From Oscillospiraceae bacterium (lineage in GTDB: Bacteria; Bacillota; Clostridia; Oscillospirales; Acutalibacteraceae): a stretch of DNA of 64,000 bases. This document shows, in pieces, positions 1-9,603 of the stretch. The position numbers were made by a program, and so were the translations under genes. The notes beneath the pieces are model-generated. The model ran no database searches. It was not told where the DNA came from and was given only the letters and a program-made list of their open reading frames with translations. The stretch's first letter is position 1. The number at the start of each line of letters is the position of its first letter. The DNA lies in NCBI GenBank assembly GCA_022508805.1, contig JAFLUM010000004.1:1-64000 (forward strand). Direction: 5' to 3'.

Positions 1-2854
1 TACACAGTGCCGCTTGCTCTAAGAAAAATGTTGCAAACACCCGTCTGCGTGAGGCCCCTATGCCTCGTAAAACGGCAAATTCCATTCTTCTGCCGTTTAT
101 CATCAGCCAGGATATGATAAAGCCGATAAGCGCCACCGCCAAAAACAGCACAGGTAACAGGATATTGCTGAAAGCTATGTACCGCCGCAGTCCGCCCAGT
201 GTTTCCGTAAATTCTTGGTCCTTTAGTAAAACGGTGGTTCGGTTACGTTCTACCTTGCCCACCTGACTGTAGGAATTGTCTGACAGGAAGGTCTTGAGGG
301 ACTCCAAGTCATAAGCGGAGTTTAACGTAAATCGACAGGTTTGGAAAGTGGTTGTGCCGTAATAAAGCTTTTCAAAGTTTTCCTGTGTGTAGATCGTGGA
401 CGGGAGCGGTTCGTTTTCTTCCATAATATCGGTTTCTCCCGTGATCCAAGCAGGGTCGCACCAAAAGCTGAGCGGTGCATAGAGATTGGCTTTTTGTCCC
501 ATTTGCTGGAAAGAACCTACGATTTTGATCGGAAGCGGGAATTCCCGTTTCCAAGAGTAGTAGCCTTGCGGAATCATATAATGATGCGTAGTACGGAGCA
601 TGATATATGTCTCATCACCAAGTTGTAAGCCGCGCTTTTCCAGAAAAGCGTTGCCGGCAACTACCGGATAAGGTGACATCTCACCGTAAGACCTAAAAGC
701 GCTGTAAACGGGCTGAAGTTCGGTATCTTCAAAGAAGTTTTCGCCCCAACCCTCAAGCCACCGTATCTCCGGTCGGTCGGTATAGTAAAATTCAGGGATA
801 GCATCGAGGCTGTTGGCCGCCGCCAGCACAGGTTGACTGTCTATCCATCCTTCTCTTGCCTCATCACCGAAAGCGTTGTCTCCAAAAGGCGGCATTTCTT
901 CTTCAAGCCAGTAATTCCAGTTTAAAGAAACTGAAATATCAGATAAAAGACCTGATTTCCACAGCTTTCGGGCTGAGGGAGCGGATATATCTATATTGGC
1001 GGCACTGCGCCCGTTCAGAGAGACCACTTGTCCCTCTAATCGGCTGTTTTCGTAAAGCTCGTCTAATTGCTTACTCCAGCCTGAGGTCTCGACGGTCAGA
1101 ATTCCTATCATAATTGTGAGTACCAACGCCACCGCAGGAACAATTCCCGACCGCCAACCGCCGCGTTTGGCAGAAAGCAACGCAAACCGTGCTGCACCGC
1201 GTCCGAAAAGACTGGTTTTACCTTTGGGTACTCTGACAGCAGTCTTGCCTTTTTTGAGGGTGTCCGCCCGCCGTGCCTGATGCAGAAAAATAAGACAAAG
1301 AATCAGTGCAACAATAAACACTGCTGCGCAGACTAAAACAGAATACCATATGGAAATGCCGCCTGCTTTCGGCGCATCACGAATGACACCGAGAGCCGCG
1401 TTGCTGTAACGTGTGTCCACGGCATAAAGCTTTTTCGCAATAAGTAAAGCAAAAGCTGTGACCCCGTTCAGAGAGAGATGTCCAACGACCGCGCCGACTG
1501 CCGATGCCGCGAAGGCTATAAGTGATGCTCCCGACAAGAGCCAAACCCGTATCTTGCCCACAGGTGTTCCCAACGAGGTCATCACATGTACCGTCTCCCG
1601 CTGCCGTCCTACAAAAAGATAGGCAAATAAGAACAGTACCGCCAGTGCTCCTAAAGCAGTTGCGGCCGTCACCACCATAGCGGTGGAACGCAGAGCTTGA
1701 ATGGGCTGAGCAGCAGCGGAATAACCCTGATCGTAGAGTGTCATACGCACCTGCGGGGGCATAAGCTCCTCCAGCTTCGCCGCAGCCTGAACGGCAAAAT
1801 CATTATCAAGCACCGCTCTGCCCAGTCCGTAGCCGAACAGCGGTGAGGAAAAGCCGCCTTCAGCCTTTGACACCCATATAACACCCGCGTAATCTGCCTG
1901 TTTATTTGTCACACCCACAACTTCCAAGGTGCGGTTATCGTCGGTCTTAGTTAAATCGTAGCGATTCTCCGAATCTGATATAAGCAGAGAAATATCTACC
2001 GTGTCCCCCACGCCTATGCCCGTTTGTTCGGCAGTGTTGCCGCTGAGCAAGCACACACCCGATTCGCCGGACATAGGAAAACGTCCGTCCTCAAGGTAGA
2101 GAGTTCCCTGCTGAAATGGCTCTAAAGCGGCAATATTATCGCTTGACGTCAGGGTAGCGGTGTTGTTTGCCGTGCGGTAATAATCCGCCGTTTGGACGAA
2201 TAAGCTGTCTGTCAAAGCGGGATCATCATCACCTGAGAGCTCTAACCACGGCTTTGTTTCACATCCCTCGTAAAAACCCGTTACAACGAACGTGCGATTT
2301 GAACTGATGTGGACAAATCGCCCGTGCACCAAATACTTTTTCCCGTAATCGGCTGAAAGTGAAAGATCGGTGTCGCTGAGATCAAAAAGACCAAAGACAT
2401 TGTCCTTACCCTCTCGGGTGTATAAAACCTGATCGATCCTGCCTAAAAATCCGTTTTCCCGAGGGGAAAGATTGGATACAACGATCACGCCACAGTCGCT
2501 GTACGGAACGTCGGCGCCTGCAAGCTTATAGCCTGCCATATTGACAAGCGTACTATCCGTGCGTTCCCAAAGCTCCACGCCGTCCACAGCGGAAATGGCA
2601 GCATCATTAAGAGCGGACGAGGCCTGCCTCGCCTGCTCGTCTGCTGCGTTCTCATCGGGATAGTCCTCGCCCATATATTCAGCCAAAACGATAGATGTAT
2701 ATGTCTCGTTAAAGCGGGTCAGAAGCTGTGCACAATATGCCCACATTCCGACACCCAGCGTCAGCGCTACGGTCAGGACAAAAATCAGTAAAGTAAAGAG
2801 AACTGTGCGGCCTTTTGCACGCAAAGTAGTCAGTATTCCGTTTCGCGAAGGCAT
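1..2854 (-). CDS. FtsX-family ABC transporter permease, 3' end beyond left edge
   Basis: The minus-strand frame is open from an ATG at 2854 to the left edge (about 951 codons), preceded by an AGAGGTG ribosome binding site. It starts MPSRNGILTTLRAKGR, then a membrane segment at about residues 14-37, a large extracytoplasmic region, a cluster of membrane segments from about residue 385, and a second membrane block near the visible end containing GIGASRTRVFATFFLEQ, which is typical of FtsX permease domains. Large two-block FtsX permeases work with a LolD/MacB-like ATPase in lipid, peptide or antibiotic handling; no ATPase is visible here, and it may lie beyond the left edge. The gene looks somewhat richer in G+C than its neighbours by eye, not measured. 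Substrate unknown. Confidence 0.8.
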   Translation of the reverse strand, partial: MPSRNGILTTLRAKGRTVLFTLLIFVLTVALTLGVGMWAYCAQLLTRFNETYTSIVLAEYMGEDYPDENAADEQARQASSALNDAAISAVDGVELWERTDSTLVNMAGYKLAGADVPYSDCGVIVVSNLSPRENGFLGRIDQVLYTREGKDNVFGLFDLSDTDLSLSADYGKKYLVHGRFVHISSNRTFVVTGFYEGCETKPWLELSGDDDPALTDSLFVQTADYYRTANNTATLTSSDNIAALEPFQQGTLYLEDGRFPMSGESGVCLLSGNTAEQTGIGVGDTVDISLLISDSENRYDLTKTDDNRTLEVVGVTNKQADYAGVIWVSKAEGGFSSPLFGYGLGRAVLDNDFAVQAAAKLEELMPPQVRMTLYDQGYSAAAQPIQALRSTAMVVTAATALGALAVLFLFAYLFVGRQRETVHVMTSLGTPVGKIRVWLLSGASLIAFAASAVGAVVGHLSLNGVTAFALLIAKKLYAVDTRYSNAALGVIRDAPKAGGISIWYSVLVCAAVFIVALILCLIFLHQARRADTLKKGKTAVRVPKGKTSLFGRGAARFALLSAKRGGWRSGIVPAVALVLTIMIGILTVETSGWSKQLDELYENSRLEGQVVSLNGRSAANIDISAPSARKLWKSGLLSDISVSLNWNYWLEEEMPPFGDNAFGDEAREGWIDSQPVLAAANSLDAIPEFYYTDRPEIRWLEGWGENFFEDTELQPVYSAFRSYGEMSPYPVVAGNAFLEKRGLQLGDETYIMLRTTHHYMIPQGYYSWKREFPLPIKIVGSFQQMGQKANLYAPLSFWCDPAWITGETDIMEENEPLPSTIYTQENFEKLYYGTTTFQTCRFTLNSAYDLESLKTFLSDNSYSQVGKVERNRTTVLLKDQEFTETLGGLRRYIAFSNILLPVLFLAVALIGFIISWLMINGRRMEFAVLRGIGASRRRVFATFFLEQAALC

Positions 2855-3018
2855 AATTTTATTCACCTCTCCGTGCAGTTGTTTATTGATAAATACATTC
2901 TATAACACCAAGCCCTATATAACAAGATTTTGCATTGAATTGATACTAAATTGACATAATTTGAAGTATAGCCAAAGATACCACCTATATAATAACAAAT
3001 CAGCAAGGGAAAAGGTTA

Positions 3019-3053
3019 CAAAAAAGAACGGTAAACTTTTGCTTACCGTTCTT
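3019..3053 (-). terminator. Rho-independent terminator of the MATE gene
   Basis: An 11-bp perfect stem (3024-3034 with 3043-3053) is followed on the minus strand by a run of T (plus-strand A run at 3019-3023). It sits directly after the MATE stop codon. Confidence 0.85.
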
Positions 3054-3060
3054 CAAATTG

Positions 3061-4437
3061 CTATTTTTCAAATCCGTGAACCCAATCCGACCGCAGATAG
3101 TAGATAAGATATATGACTGAGCTTATCGCCCACGTGATCGGATATGCCCAGTAAATAAGCTCTATTCTGCCTATCAGCTGTGTGACGAGCACGATATAGA
3201 TGATGCGTATTACGCACCAAACCGACAGCATAACGAACATAGGCACAAAGGCTTTGCCCGCACCGCGGCAGACGGCGGCAATAGAATGGGAAAAAGCCAA
3301 AAGGAAGTAGAAAAGTGCCACCGTTCGTCCCTGCTGAACGCCGAGCGCAATAACACCCGGAGTTTTGTCAAACATTCCGATAAAATGAGGAGCCAGCAGA
3401 AATACGCATACTCCGATAAGCTCCGCCAACAGTACCGCTGAGAGAATGCAGAACCGAGCGCCTTTTTTTGTGCGTTCATACTGCTTTGCGCCGAGGTTTT
3501 GGCTGATAAACGTGGTACACGCCATATTGAAGCTTGTAATGGGTAAGAAGGCAAAGCCTTCGATTTTGGCGTGTGCCCCGTAAGCTGCCATTGCCAGCTT
3601 TCCGAAGGAGTTTATCTGTGACTGTACCACCACATTTGCCAAAGCGATAACGGAATTTTGAATTCCCGAAGGCAATCCGTAACGGATAATTTCCTTGAGA
3701 AGAGCCTTATGAAAGCGTATCTTTTTAAGCTTCACCGTGAAAATATTGCCTTTTTTGAACAGATATATCATACAGAGTACAACGCTTGCCATTTGAGATA
3801 TGACCGTTGCCACCGCGGCCGACCATACGCCCCAACGGAATACCGCAAGAAACAGCAGATCCAGTGTGACATTGAGAAGTGACGAAAAAATCAAATAATA
3901 CAGCGGACGGCGACTGTTACCCAAGGCGTTCATAATGCTGCGGCAGATATTATAAAGAACCATAGAAAGACCGCCTATAAAGTAGAAACGAAAGTATTCC
4001 ACTGCTTTCGGAAAGACCTCGGGGGCTGTTTGCATCCATTTGAGAATCGTGGGTGTGAACAATACACCCGCAAAAGTCAGAATTATTCCACTGACAATAC
4101 CGAAGGCTAAAAGCGTATGAATGGCTTTTGAGACACGTTCTGCATCATTGGCACCGAAATACCGTGCGATAACTACTCCGCCGCCCATTGACGCTCCGGC
4201 AAAAAAGCTTATCATCAAAAAGATAAGCGCACCAGAGGATGTTACTGCCGCCAGTGCCTCAGTTCCCAAATACCGTCCGACTATCAACGCGTCAGCAGTG
4301 TTATAGAGTTGTTGAAACAGGTCGCTTAAAAAAATAGGCAATGCAAAGCCTATCATCAGCTTGTACGGGTTACCGACTGTCATATCTCTTACTTGAGAAG
4401 AGTGAGTGCTGTGCATATGTGTATGTGTATGAGTCAT
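3061..4437 (-). CDS. MATE family efflux transporter
   Basis: This 458-residue, 12-helix multidrug and toxin extrusion protein would exchange cations (Na+ or H+) for organic substrates across the cytoplasmic membrane. The family start is visible as MTVGNPYKLMIGFALPIFLSDLFQQLYNTADALIVGRYLG, and the two half-repeats resemble the DinF/NorM type of Clostridia. I chose the ATG at 4437 because GGAGGAAA lies 4 nt upstream; the open frame runs further but lacks a site. The N-terminus is odd: MTHTHTHMHSTHSS carries five histidines in twelve residues, a possible metal-binding tail. It is divergent from the ABC exporter pair and ends at its own terminator. Substrate unknown. Confidence 0.9.
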   Translation of the reverse strand: MTHTHTHMHSTHSSQVRDMTVGNPYKLMIGFALPIFLSDLFQQLYNTADALIVGRYLGTEALAAVTSSGALIFLMISFFAGASMGGGVVIARYFGANDAERVSKAIHTLLAFGIVSGIILTFAGVLFTPTILKWMQTAPEVFPKAVEYFRFYFIGGLSMVLYNICRSIMNALGNSRRPLYYLIFSSLLNVTLDLLFLAVFRWGVWSAAVATVISQMASVVLCMIYLFKKGNIFTVKLKKIRFHKALLKEIIRYGLPSGIQNSVIALANVVVQSQINSFGKLAMAAYGAHAKIEGFAFLPITSFNMACTTFISQNLGAKQYERTKKGARFCILSAVLLAELIGVCVFLLAPHFIGMFDKTPGVIALGVQQGRTVALFYFLLAFSHSIAAVCRGAGKAFVPMFVMLSVWCVIRIIYIVLVTQLIGRIELIYWAYPITWAISSVIYLIYYLRSDWVHGFEK

Positions 4438-4477
4438 TATTTCCTCCGTGAATGTACAATAAGGTCTAAACCCAATA

Positions 4478-4506
4478 AGTATACATCGTTTTTTGTGCCT
4501 TGTACA
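4478..4506 (-). promoter_or_regulatory. Predicted sigma-A promoter of the MATE gene
   Basis: On the minus strand TGTACA (4501-4506) and TATACT (4478-4483) are separated by 17 nt, about 40 nt before the start codon. The -35 box matches the consensus at four of six bases. Confidence 0.55.
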
Positions 4507-4532
4507 GACTTTTTTAAACAAAATTCTGCACA

Positions 4533-4558
4533 AATTACATTGCGGAGACTTTGTAATT
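4533..4558. promoter_or_regulatory. Inverted repeat, possible operator of the divergent transporters
   Basis: AATTACA (4533-4539) and TGTAATT (4552-4558) form a 7-bp inverted repeat with a 12-nt gap. It covers the -35 box of the plus-strand ABC promoter and lies upstream of the MATE promoter. A MarR- or MerR-type regulator could bind here, but no regulator gene is adjacent. Confidence 0.35.
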
Positions 4559-4568
4559 ATGTTATACT
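4540..4568 (+). promoter_or_regulatory. Predicted sigma-A promoter of the ABC exporter pair
   Basis: TTGCGG (4540-4545) and TATACT (4563-4568) are spaced by 17 nt, 32 nt before the start of the first ABC gene. Confidence 0.6.
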
Positions 4569-4599
4569 TTTTTATGTCTACAAAAAAGGAGCTTTACAC

Positions 4600-6381
4600 A
4601 TGATTTTCGGAAAACATATAAATCGGTTTTACATAAAATACGCAGGTTGGCTGCTGCTCGGTTTGGTGTCACTGGTCGTGGTGGACTATATGCAGTTAGT
4701 CATCCCTAATCTGTTGCAGCTTGTTATCAACGGCATAAATGACGGCGGCGTTACCGTTGACGGAGTTTGGAAGCCATTTGATATGGATTTTTTGCTGGAC
4801 AGTATCTGTTTCCCTATGATCATAGTGATTTTAACTATGGTGACAGGGCGTTTTCTTTGGCGCATTTGCTTTTTCGGCTCTGCCATTAAGGTGGAGACCG
4901 ATCTGCGCAACCAAATGTTTGACCACGCCAAGGATCTTTCACAGCAATTTTATCAAGTGAACAAAGTCGGCGACCTTATGAGCCTTTTTACCAACGATTT
5001 GGAAACTGTACAGGACTGCTACGGCTCAGGACTTTTGATGCTTTTTGATGCTTTGCTCTTAGGCGGTTTGGCGATCTACAGAATGTGGCAGATGAACCCT
5101 CTGCTCACGGGACTGTCACTTATTCCCATGGCACTCCTTTTGGGGTCGAGCACCGTTATCGGAAAATATATGACGAAAAAATGGGATATAAGACAAGCCG
5201 CTTTTTCTAAATTATCCGACTTTTCGCAGGAGAGCTTTTCGGGTATTGCCGTGGTAAAAGCATTTGTCAAGGAGGGCAAAGAGCTTTGGTCCTTCAAAAA
5301 GCTGAACAGAGAAAACGAAACAGCCAATGTGGACTTTACACGGGCTTCGCTTCTTTTGCGTACATTTGTGACACTGTTTGTGGAATCAGTCATCTGTATT
5401 ATTTTAGGCTACGGCGGATGGCTTGTATATAACGGTGTTTTTAACGCAGGTCAGTTAGTGGAGTACATAGGCTATTTCAACGCCATTGTTTGGCCGATTA
5501 TGGCTGTATCTGAGCTTATTGATATGACAAGCCGCGGAAAGGCATCTCTTAACCGTATCAGTGAGTTGTTGAATGCCAAACAGGATGTGGTAGACCGCCC
5601 CGACGTGACGGCTTTAAACAGTGTAAAGGGTAATATAGAGTTTCGTGACCTCACCTTCCGTTACCCCGACGGGGAATACGACGTCCTTAAAAACGTTTCT
5701 TTCAGTATCAATGCCGGTGAGAGCGTTGGTCTTGTAGGTAAAACAGGAGCAGGCAAAACCACACTGGTAGATCTGATCCTGCGAACGTATAATGTACCTG
5801 ACGGTACTGTTTTTATAGACGGCTGTGATGTAAACAGTGTTTCCATCCGTGACGTCCGCGCCGCTGTGGCATATGTTCCGCAGGATAACTTTCTTTTCAG
5901 CGACACCATTGCCAATAACATAGCTTTTGCAACAGATGATATCGACCGTGAAGAGATAGAAAAGGTAGCGGTTCTTTCTGACGTTGACGGTAATATCAGG
6001 GAATTTGCCGATGGGTATGAGACTGTTTTGGGTGAACGGGGCGTTACCGTATCAGGCGGACAGAAGCAGCGAATTTCAATAGCCCGAGCGCTCTTGAAGA
6101 ATGCTCCCATCCTGATTTTGGACGATTCCGTTTCCGCAGTTGACACTAAAACGGAACGGACGATTTTAGAAAATCTACGCACTACCCGAAAAGGGCGCAC
6201 AACAATACTCATTGCTCACCGTATTTCCACCATTGAGCAAATGGACAAAATTATCTTTATTGACGACGGCAGAGTGGCGGCGGTAGGTCCCCACGATACA
6301 CTGTACGGGACGTGCCCTGACTACCGTCATATGGTGGACCTTCAGCGTCTTGAAGAGGAAGGGGGAAAACACAATGCGTGA
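4600..6381 (+). CDS. ABC exporter half-transporter, degenerate-Walker-B subunit (BmrC/LmrC-like)
   Basis: This 593-residue half-transporter has an N-terminal six-helix exporter domain (about residues 1-320) and a C-terminal nucleotide-binding domain with Walker A GKTGAGKTT, signature VSGGQ and Walker B ILILDD. An aspartate follows the Walker B aspartate where the catalytic glutamate should be, so the site it forms should hydrolyse ATP poorly. That is the pattern of one half of heterodimeric exporters such as BmrCD, LmrCD and TM287/288. Start chosen at the ATG at 4600, nine bases after AAAAAAGGA; the frame is open further upstream without a site. It overlaps the next gene by 8 nt, as expected for a partner made in equal amounts. 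Likely multidrug or peptide export. Confidence 0.9.
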   Translation: MIFGKHINRFYIKYAGWLLLGLVSLVVVDYMQLVIPNLLQLVINGINDGGVTVDGVWKPFDMDFLLDSICFPMIIVILTMVTGRFLWRICFFGSAIKVETDLRNQMFDHAKDLSQQFYQVNKVGDLMSLFTNDLETVQDCYGSGLLMLFDALLLGGLAIYRMWQMNPLLTGLSLIPMALLLGSSTVIGKYMTKKWDIRQAAFSKLSDFSQESFSGIAVVKAFVKEGKELWSFKKLNRENETANVDFTRASLLLRTFVTLFVESVICIILGYGGWLVYNGVFNAGQLVEYIGYFNAIVWPIMAVSELIDMTSRGKASLNRISELLNAKQDVVDRPDVTALNSVKGNIEFRDLTFRYPDGEYDVLKNVSFSINAGESVGLVGKTGAGKTTLVDLILRTYNVPDGTVFIDGCDVNSVSIRDVRAAVAYVPQDNFLFSDTIANNIAFATDDIDREEIEKVAVLSDVDGNIREFADGYETVLGERGVTVSGGQKQRISIARALLKNAPILILDDSVSAVDTKTERTILENLRTTRKGRTTILIAHRISTIEQMDKIIFIDDGRVAAVGPHDTLYGTCPDYRHMVDLQRLEEEGGKHNA

Positions 6382-8251
6382 GTATTTGCCTATCCTTATA
6401 GTCGGAAGCATCATCGGTGTTTTTGCCGTTATCTTTGTAGTAGCTTACGCCGGCATCAAGAACAAGAAACAGGCTATCGGCTTTGACCGTAATATGCCTG
6501 ACGGTGAAATTTTACGCCGCTTGCTGCGATATGCCATGCCGTACCGAAGAAATTTTCTTGTGGTACTGCTCTTAATGCTCTTGTCAATTTCCTACGACCT
6601 GATCTCTCCCCTTTTGGTAGGCAATATTGAAGAGATGATAAAGGACAAATTTGAATTAGCCGACCTGTTTGCGACTGTCGGCATATATGCAGGAATTCTT
6701 ATCGTCTCTATGGTTTGTACATATTTTCAGGGAATTATTCTGCAAAAAACCGGGCAAAAAATTCTCTCGGCACTGCGGCAGGATGTATTTACTCACATTG
6801 AGAGTCTGTCACACAATCAGCTCAATCAAATTCCCGTAGGCAAGCTGGTCACACGCGTCTGTAACGATACCAATGCCATTTCGATGATGTTCACCAACAT
6901 ATTGGTCACCATGGTTAAAAACGTGTTTATAGTGTTCGGCGTACTGGGAGCTATGCTTATTAAAAACTATATGCTCACGTTGATGATACTGTGCTTTATT
7001 CCGTTCCTTGTGCTGTTTACGGTGATTTTCCGAAAATTCAGCCGCCGTGTATACCGACAGGTAAAGGATAACACCACCGACATCAACACATATCTGTCAG
7101 AAAATCTGTCGGGTATTAAAATCACACAGGCATTCAACCGTGAGCAGGAGAAATTCAGGGACTTTTTGACACGCAGCAACCGACTGAAAAAATCAAAGCA
7201 GCGGCAAATCTTTGTTTTCGGTATATTCAGACCTATGGTATATATGCTGTATATTTCCTCGGTTATGTGTCTTTTGTATTTAGGCGGACGCGGATATATA
7301 CATAACACGGTGTTTATGGGGCAGGTCGTTACCGGCGGCACAATCGTCACCTTCTATATGTACATATCTAAATTTTTCAATCCCATTCAAACCCTCGCCG
7401 AGCAGTTCAATATGCTCCAGTCGGCTTTCGCCTCGGCAGAAAAGATTTTCTCGGTTCTTGATATGGAGCCCGAGCTCACAGACGAACCTGATGCCATTGA
7501 GCTGTCAGAGATTCGCGGTGAGATAGAGTTTAAAGACGTATGGTTTGCCTATAACCCGGGCGAATGGGTGCTCAAAGGTGTCTCGTTCCATATTGACCCA
7601 AAACAGACGGTGGCATTTGTAGGTTCTACAGGTTCGGGCAAGACCACTATTTTGTCGCTTATCTGCCGCAACTACGATATTCAAAAGGGTCAGATTTTAA
7701 TTGACGGCATCGACATCCGTCATATTAAAATCTCCTCTCTTCGTCGGCACTTTGGGCAGATGCTCCAGGACGTTTTCCTGTTCTCGGGAACTATTCGCAG
7801 TAACATTGCTCTTCGTGAAGAGTCCTTTACCGAAGAACAGATTTGGGAAGCCTGCAAATATGTTAATGCCGACCGCTTTATCGGTAAATTAGATGACGGT
7901 TTGGACGAGGTAGTCAGAGAACGCGGCAACAACTTTTCCGCAGGTCAACGTCAGCTTTTGAGCTTTGCCCGCACAATTCTTCATAAGCCTGCGGTTATGA
8001 TCTTGGACGAGGCAACAGCCAATATTGATACCGAAACTGAACTGCTGATTCAGGATTCTCTTGAAAAAATGAAAAATATAGGCACAATGCTGATCGTGGC
8101 GCATAGATTATCTACTATTCAGCACGCTGACAATATCATCGTGCTGTCCCACGGCGTAATTCAGGAGCAGGGCAGCCATCAGGAACTGCTCAAGGCACGG
8201 GGACGGTATTATCAGCTTTATACGATTCAGTACGAAGCCCAGCAGTTGTAG
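6374..8251 (+). CDS. ABC exporter half-transporter, catalytic-glutamate subunit (BmrD/LmrD-like)
   Basis: This 625-residue partner of the preceding gene starts at the ATG at 6374 behind GAAGGGGGAAA, inside the end of its neighbour. After an N-terminal extra helix come the six-helix exporter domain and an ATPase domain with Walker A GSTGSGKTT, Walker B VMILDE and switch His (IVAHRLS). The catalytic glutamate is present, but the signature is FSAGQ instead of LSGGQ. Together with its partner's VSGGQ and Walker B aspartate this predicts one competent and one degenerate ATP site, which is the known architecture of heterodimeric multidrug exporters. A bidirectional terminator follows. Confidence 0.9.
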   Translation: MREYLPILIVGSIIGVFAVIFVVAYAGIKNKKQAIGFDRNMPDGEILRRLLRYAMPYRRNFLVVLLLMLLSISYDLISPLLVGNIEEMIKDKFELADLFATVGIYAGILIVSMVCTYFQGIILQKTGQKILSALRQDVFTHIESLSHNQLNQIPVGKLVTRVCNDTNAISMMFTNILVTMVKNVFIVFGVLGAMLIKNYMLTLMILCFIPFLVLFTVIFRKFSRRVYRQVKDNTTDINTYLSENLSGIKITQAFNREQEKFRDFLTRSNRLKKSKQRQIFVFGIFRPMVYMLYISSVMCLLYLGGRGYIHNTVFMGQVVTGGTIVTFYMYISKFFNPIQTLAEQFNMLQSAFASAEKIFSVLDMEPELTDEPDAIELSEIRGEIEFKDVWFAYNPGEWVLKGVSFHIDPKQTVAFVGSTGSGKTTILSLICRNYDIQKGQILIDGIDIRHIKISSLRRHFGQMLQDVFLFSGTIRSNIALREESFTEEQIWEACKYVNADRFIGKLDDGLDEVVRERGNNFSAGQRQLLSFARTILHKPAVMILDEATANIDTETELLIQDSLEKMKNIGTMLIVAHRLSTIQHADNIIVLSHGVIQEQGSHQELLKARGRYYQLYTIQYEAQQL

Positions 8252-8264
8252 TATTGCAAAACAT

Positions 8265-8306
8265 AAAAAAGGCAATTTCTCTTATTTGAGAAGTTGCCGT
8301 TTTTTA
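8265..8306. terminator. Bidirectional terminator between convergent ABC and HAD genes
   Basis: An 11-bp stem with one mismatch (8271-8281 with 8288-8298) is flanked by an A run on the left and a T run on the right, so it can stop transcripts from both sides. Confidence 0.85.
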
Positions 8307-8307
8307 T

Positions 8308-9003
8308 TTATGCTAATTTATCGATTATATCAATGACCTGCTGTAAGTCGGTTATTTCATAATCGATTTTTATATCGGTATTGTTTGTCTTTCCGTCGGG
8401 GTTATACCAGCAGCAGAGATAGCCTGCGTTGTTTCCGCCACGCATATCACCTGTGAGTGAATCACCGACTATCATTATTTCGCTGTTGTCGTATGGAGGA
8501 ATATTTTTGCGAACATAGTCAAAAAATTCTACGGACGGCTTTTCAAAGCCGATTTTATCGGAAATAAATATTCCGTTGAAAATTTTGTCAAGTCCCGAAA
8601 GCTCTAATTTTCTTTTTTGAGCGATATAAGTTCCGTTTGTCACCGCATACTGCTTTACTCTGCCACGCAGCGCCTCCACTGTTTCCGGTCCGTTATCAAA
8701 GAAAAACACCTTATCGCCTAATCTTACTTGATACTCGCTGTTAAAATCATCAATACGGTCAAAACCGAGATTTTCAAGGGTAAAAAATTCTTCAAATCTG
8801 CCCCGAAGAACCTGCGGTTTTGTGATTTCACCAAGCTCAAGGCGTTTCCAATATTTTTGGTTTATTTTTGAGTATCTTTCAATCATTTCATCGGTACACT
8901 CGCCAAGTCCAAACAGCTCAAAGCATTTTTTTATGCCGTATTTTTCTGACTTTAAAAAGTTCAGCAAGGTTCCGTCAATATCCCACAGCACCGCTTTGAT
9001 CAT
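8308..9003 (-). CDS. HAD-superfamily hydrolase, YjjG/YfnB-like 5'-nucleotidase
   Basis: The 231-residue protein has the haloacid-dehalogenase motifs: motif I WDIDGTLLNF near the N-terminus (nucleophile and acid-base Asp), motif II VTNGT, a Lys in the stretch before motif IV (GFEKPS), and motif IV GDSLTGDMRGG. An alpha-helical cap lies between motifs I and II. The family includes YjjG and YfnB, which remove phosphate from pyrimidine nucleotides and noncanonical nucleotides; the exact substrate cannot be read from sequence. The start at 9003 has GGTGAGGG upstream. It follows mntP by 9 nt and is probably cotranscribed with it. Confidence 0.85.
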   Translation of the reverse strand: MIKAVLWDIDGTLLNFLKSEKYGIKKCFELFGLGECTDEMIERYSKINQKYWKRLELGEITKPQVLRGRFEEFFTLENLGFDRIDDFNSEYQVRLGDKVFFFDNGPETVEALRGRVKQYAVTNGTYIAQKRKLELSGLDKIFNGIFISDKIGFEKPSVEFFDYVRKNIPPYDNSEIMIVGDSLTGDMRGGNNAGYLCCWYNPDGKTNNTDIKIDYEITDLQQVIDIIDKLA

Positions 9004-9012
9004 TATTATCCC

Positions 9013-9585
9013 TCACCAGTTTATAATTCCGAGATGCTCCAAAAGAATTTTGAGTCCTATCAAAATGAGAATGATGCCGCCTGCAAGCTCTGCTTTGCTT
9101 TTATATTTTGCGCCGAATTTGTGTCCGATAAAAACTCCCACGGCGGAAAGTATAAATGTAGTGGCACCGATAAGCGAAACGGACGCACCGATATTCACGC
9201 CTAAAAATGCAAATGTTATGCCGACGGCAAGAGCGTCGATGCTTGTAGCAATTGCGAGGACTGTCAGCTCCTTTAAATCGAGAGTTACGACAGACTCCAG
9301 CGCGTCCTCATCTTTCTTAAAGGATTCATATGCCATTTTGCCGCCGAGAAACGCAAGCAGTGCAAAAGCTATCCAGTGGTCGATGCTTGTTATGTAGCTT
9401 TCAAACTGTTTACCGAGAAGCCAGCCGATAAAGGGCATAAGTGCCTGAAATCCGCCGAAGAACAGTGCGATAAGCCCTGTTTGCTTATAATTTATTTTTG
9501 GCATTTTAAGTCCCTTACACACTGCAACTGCAAATGCATCCATTGACAGTCCAACGGCTATTACAAAAAGCTCCCACAGCTTCAT
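9013..9585 (-). CDS. mntP: Manganese efflux pump MntP
   Basis: This 190-residue membrane protein exports Mn2+. The family hallmarks are visible: [26 protein letters not shown] at the start and the repeat [17 protein letters not shown] in the second half, each with the intramembrane aspartate needed for transport, in six predicted helices. I chose the ATG at 9585 behind GGAGAAGG; the frame extends upstream to a GTG at 9660, but that part is the leader hairpin and gives a hydrophilic extension absent from the family. It has its own strong promoter at the tail of the nonulosonate operon and a terminator-like hairpin in the leader, suggesting control by readthrough. Confidence 0.92.
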   Translation of the reverse strand: MKLWELFVIAVGLSMDAFAVAVCKGLKMPKINYKQTGLIALFFGGFQALMPFIGWLLGKQFESYITSIDHWIAFALLAFLGGKMAYESFKKDEDALESVVTLDLKELTVLAIATSIDALAVGITFAFLGVNIGASVSLIGATTFILSAVGVFIGHKFGAKYKSKAELAGGIILILIGLKILLEHLGIINW

Positions 9586-9603
9586 AAACCTTCTCCTCGT
9601 CTT

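Noticed and set aside
5661-6212. 183-codon minus-strand frame inside the first ABC gene
   Set aside because: Shadow of the highly conserved nucleotide-binding domain on the other strand.
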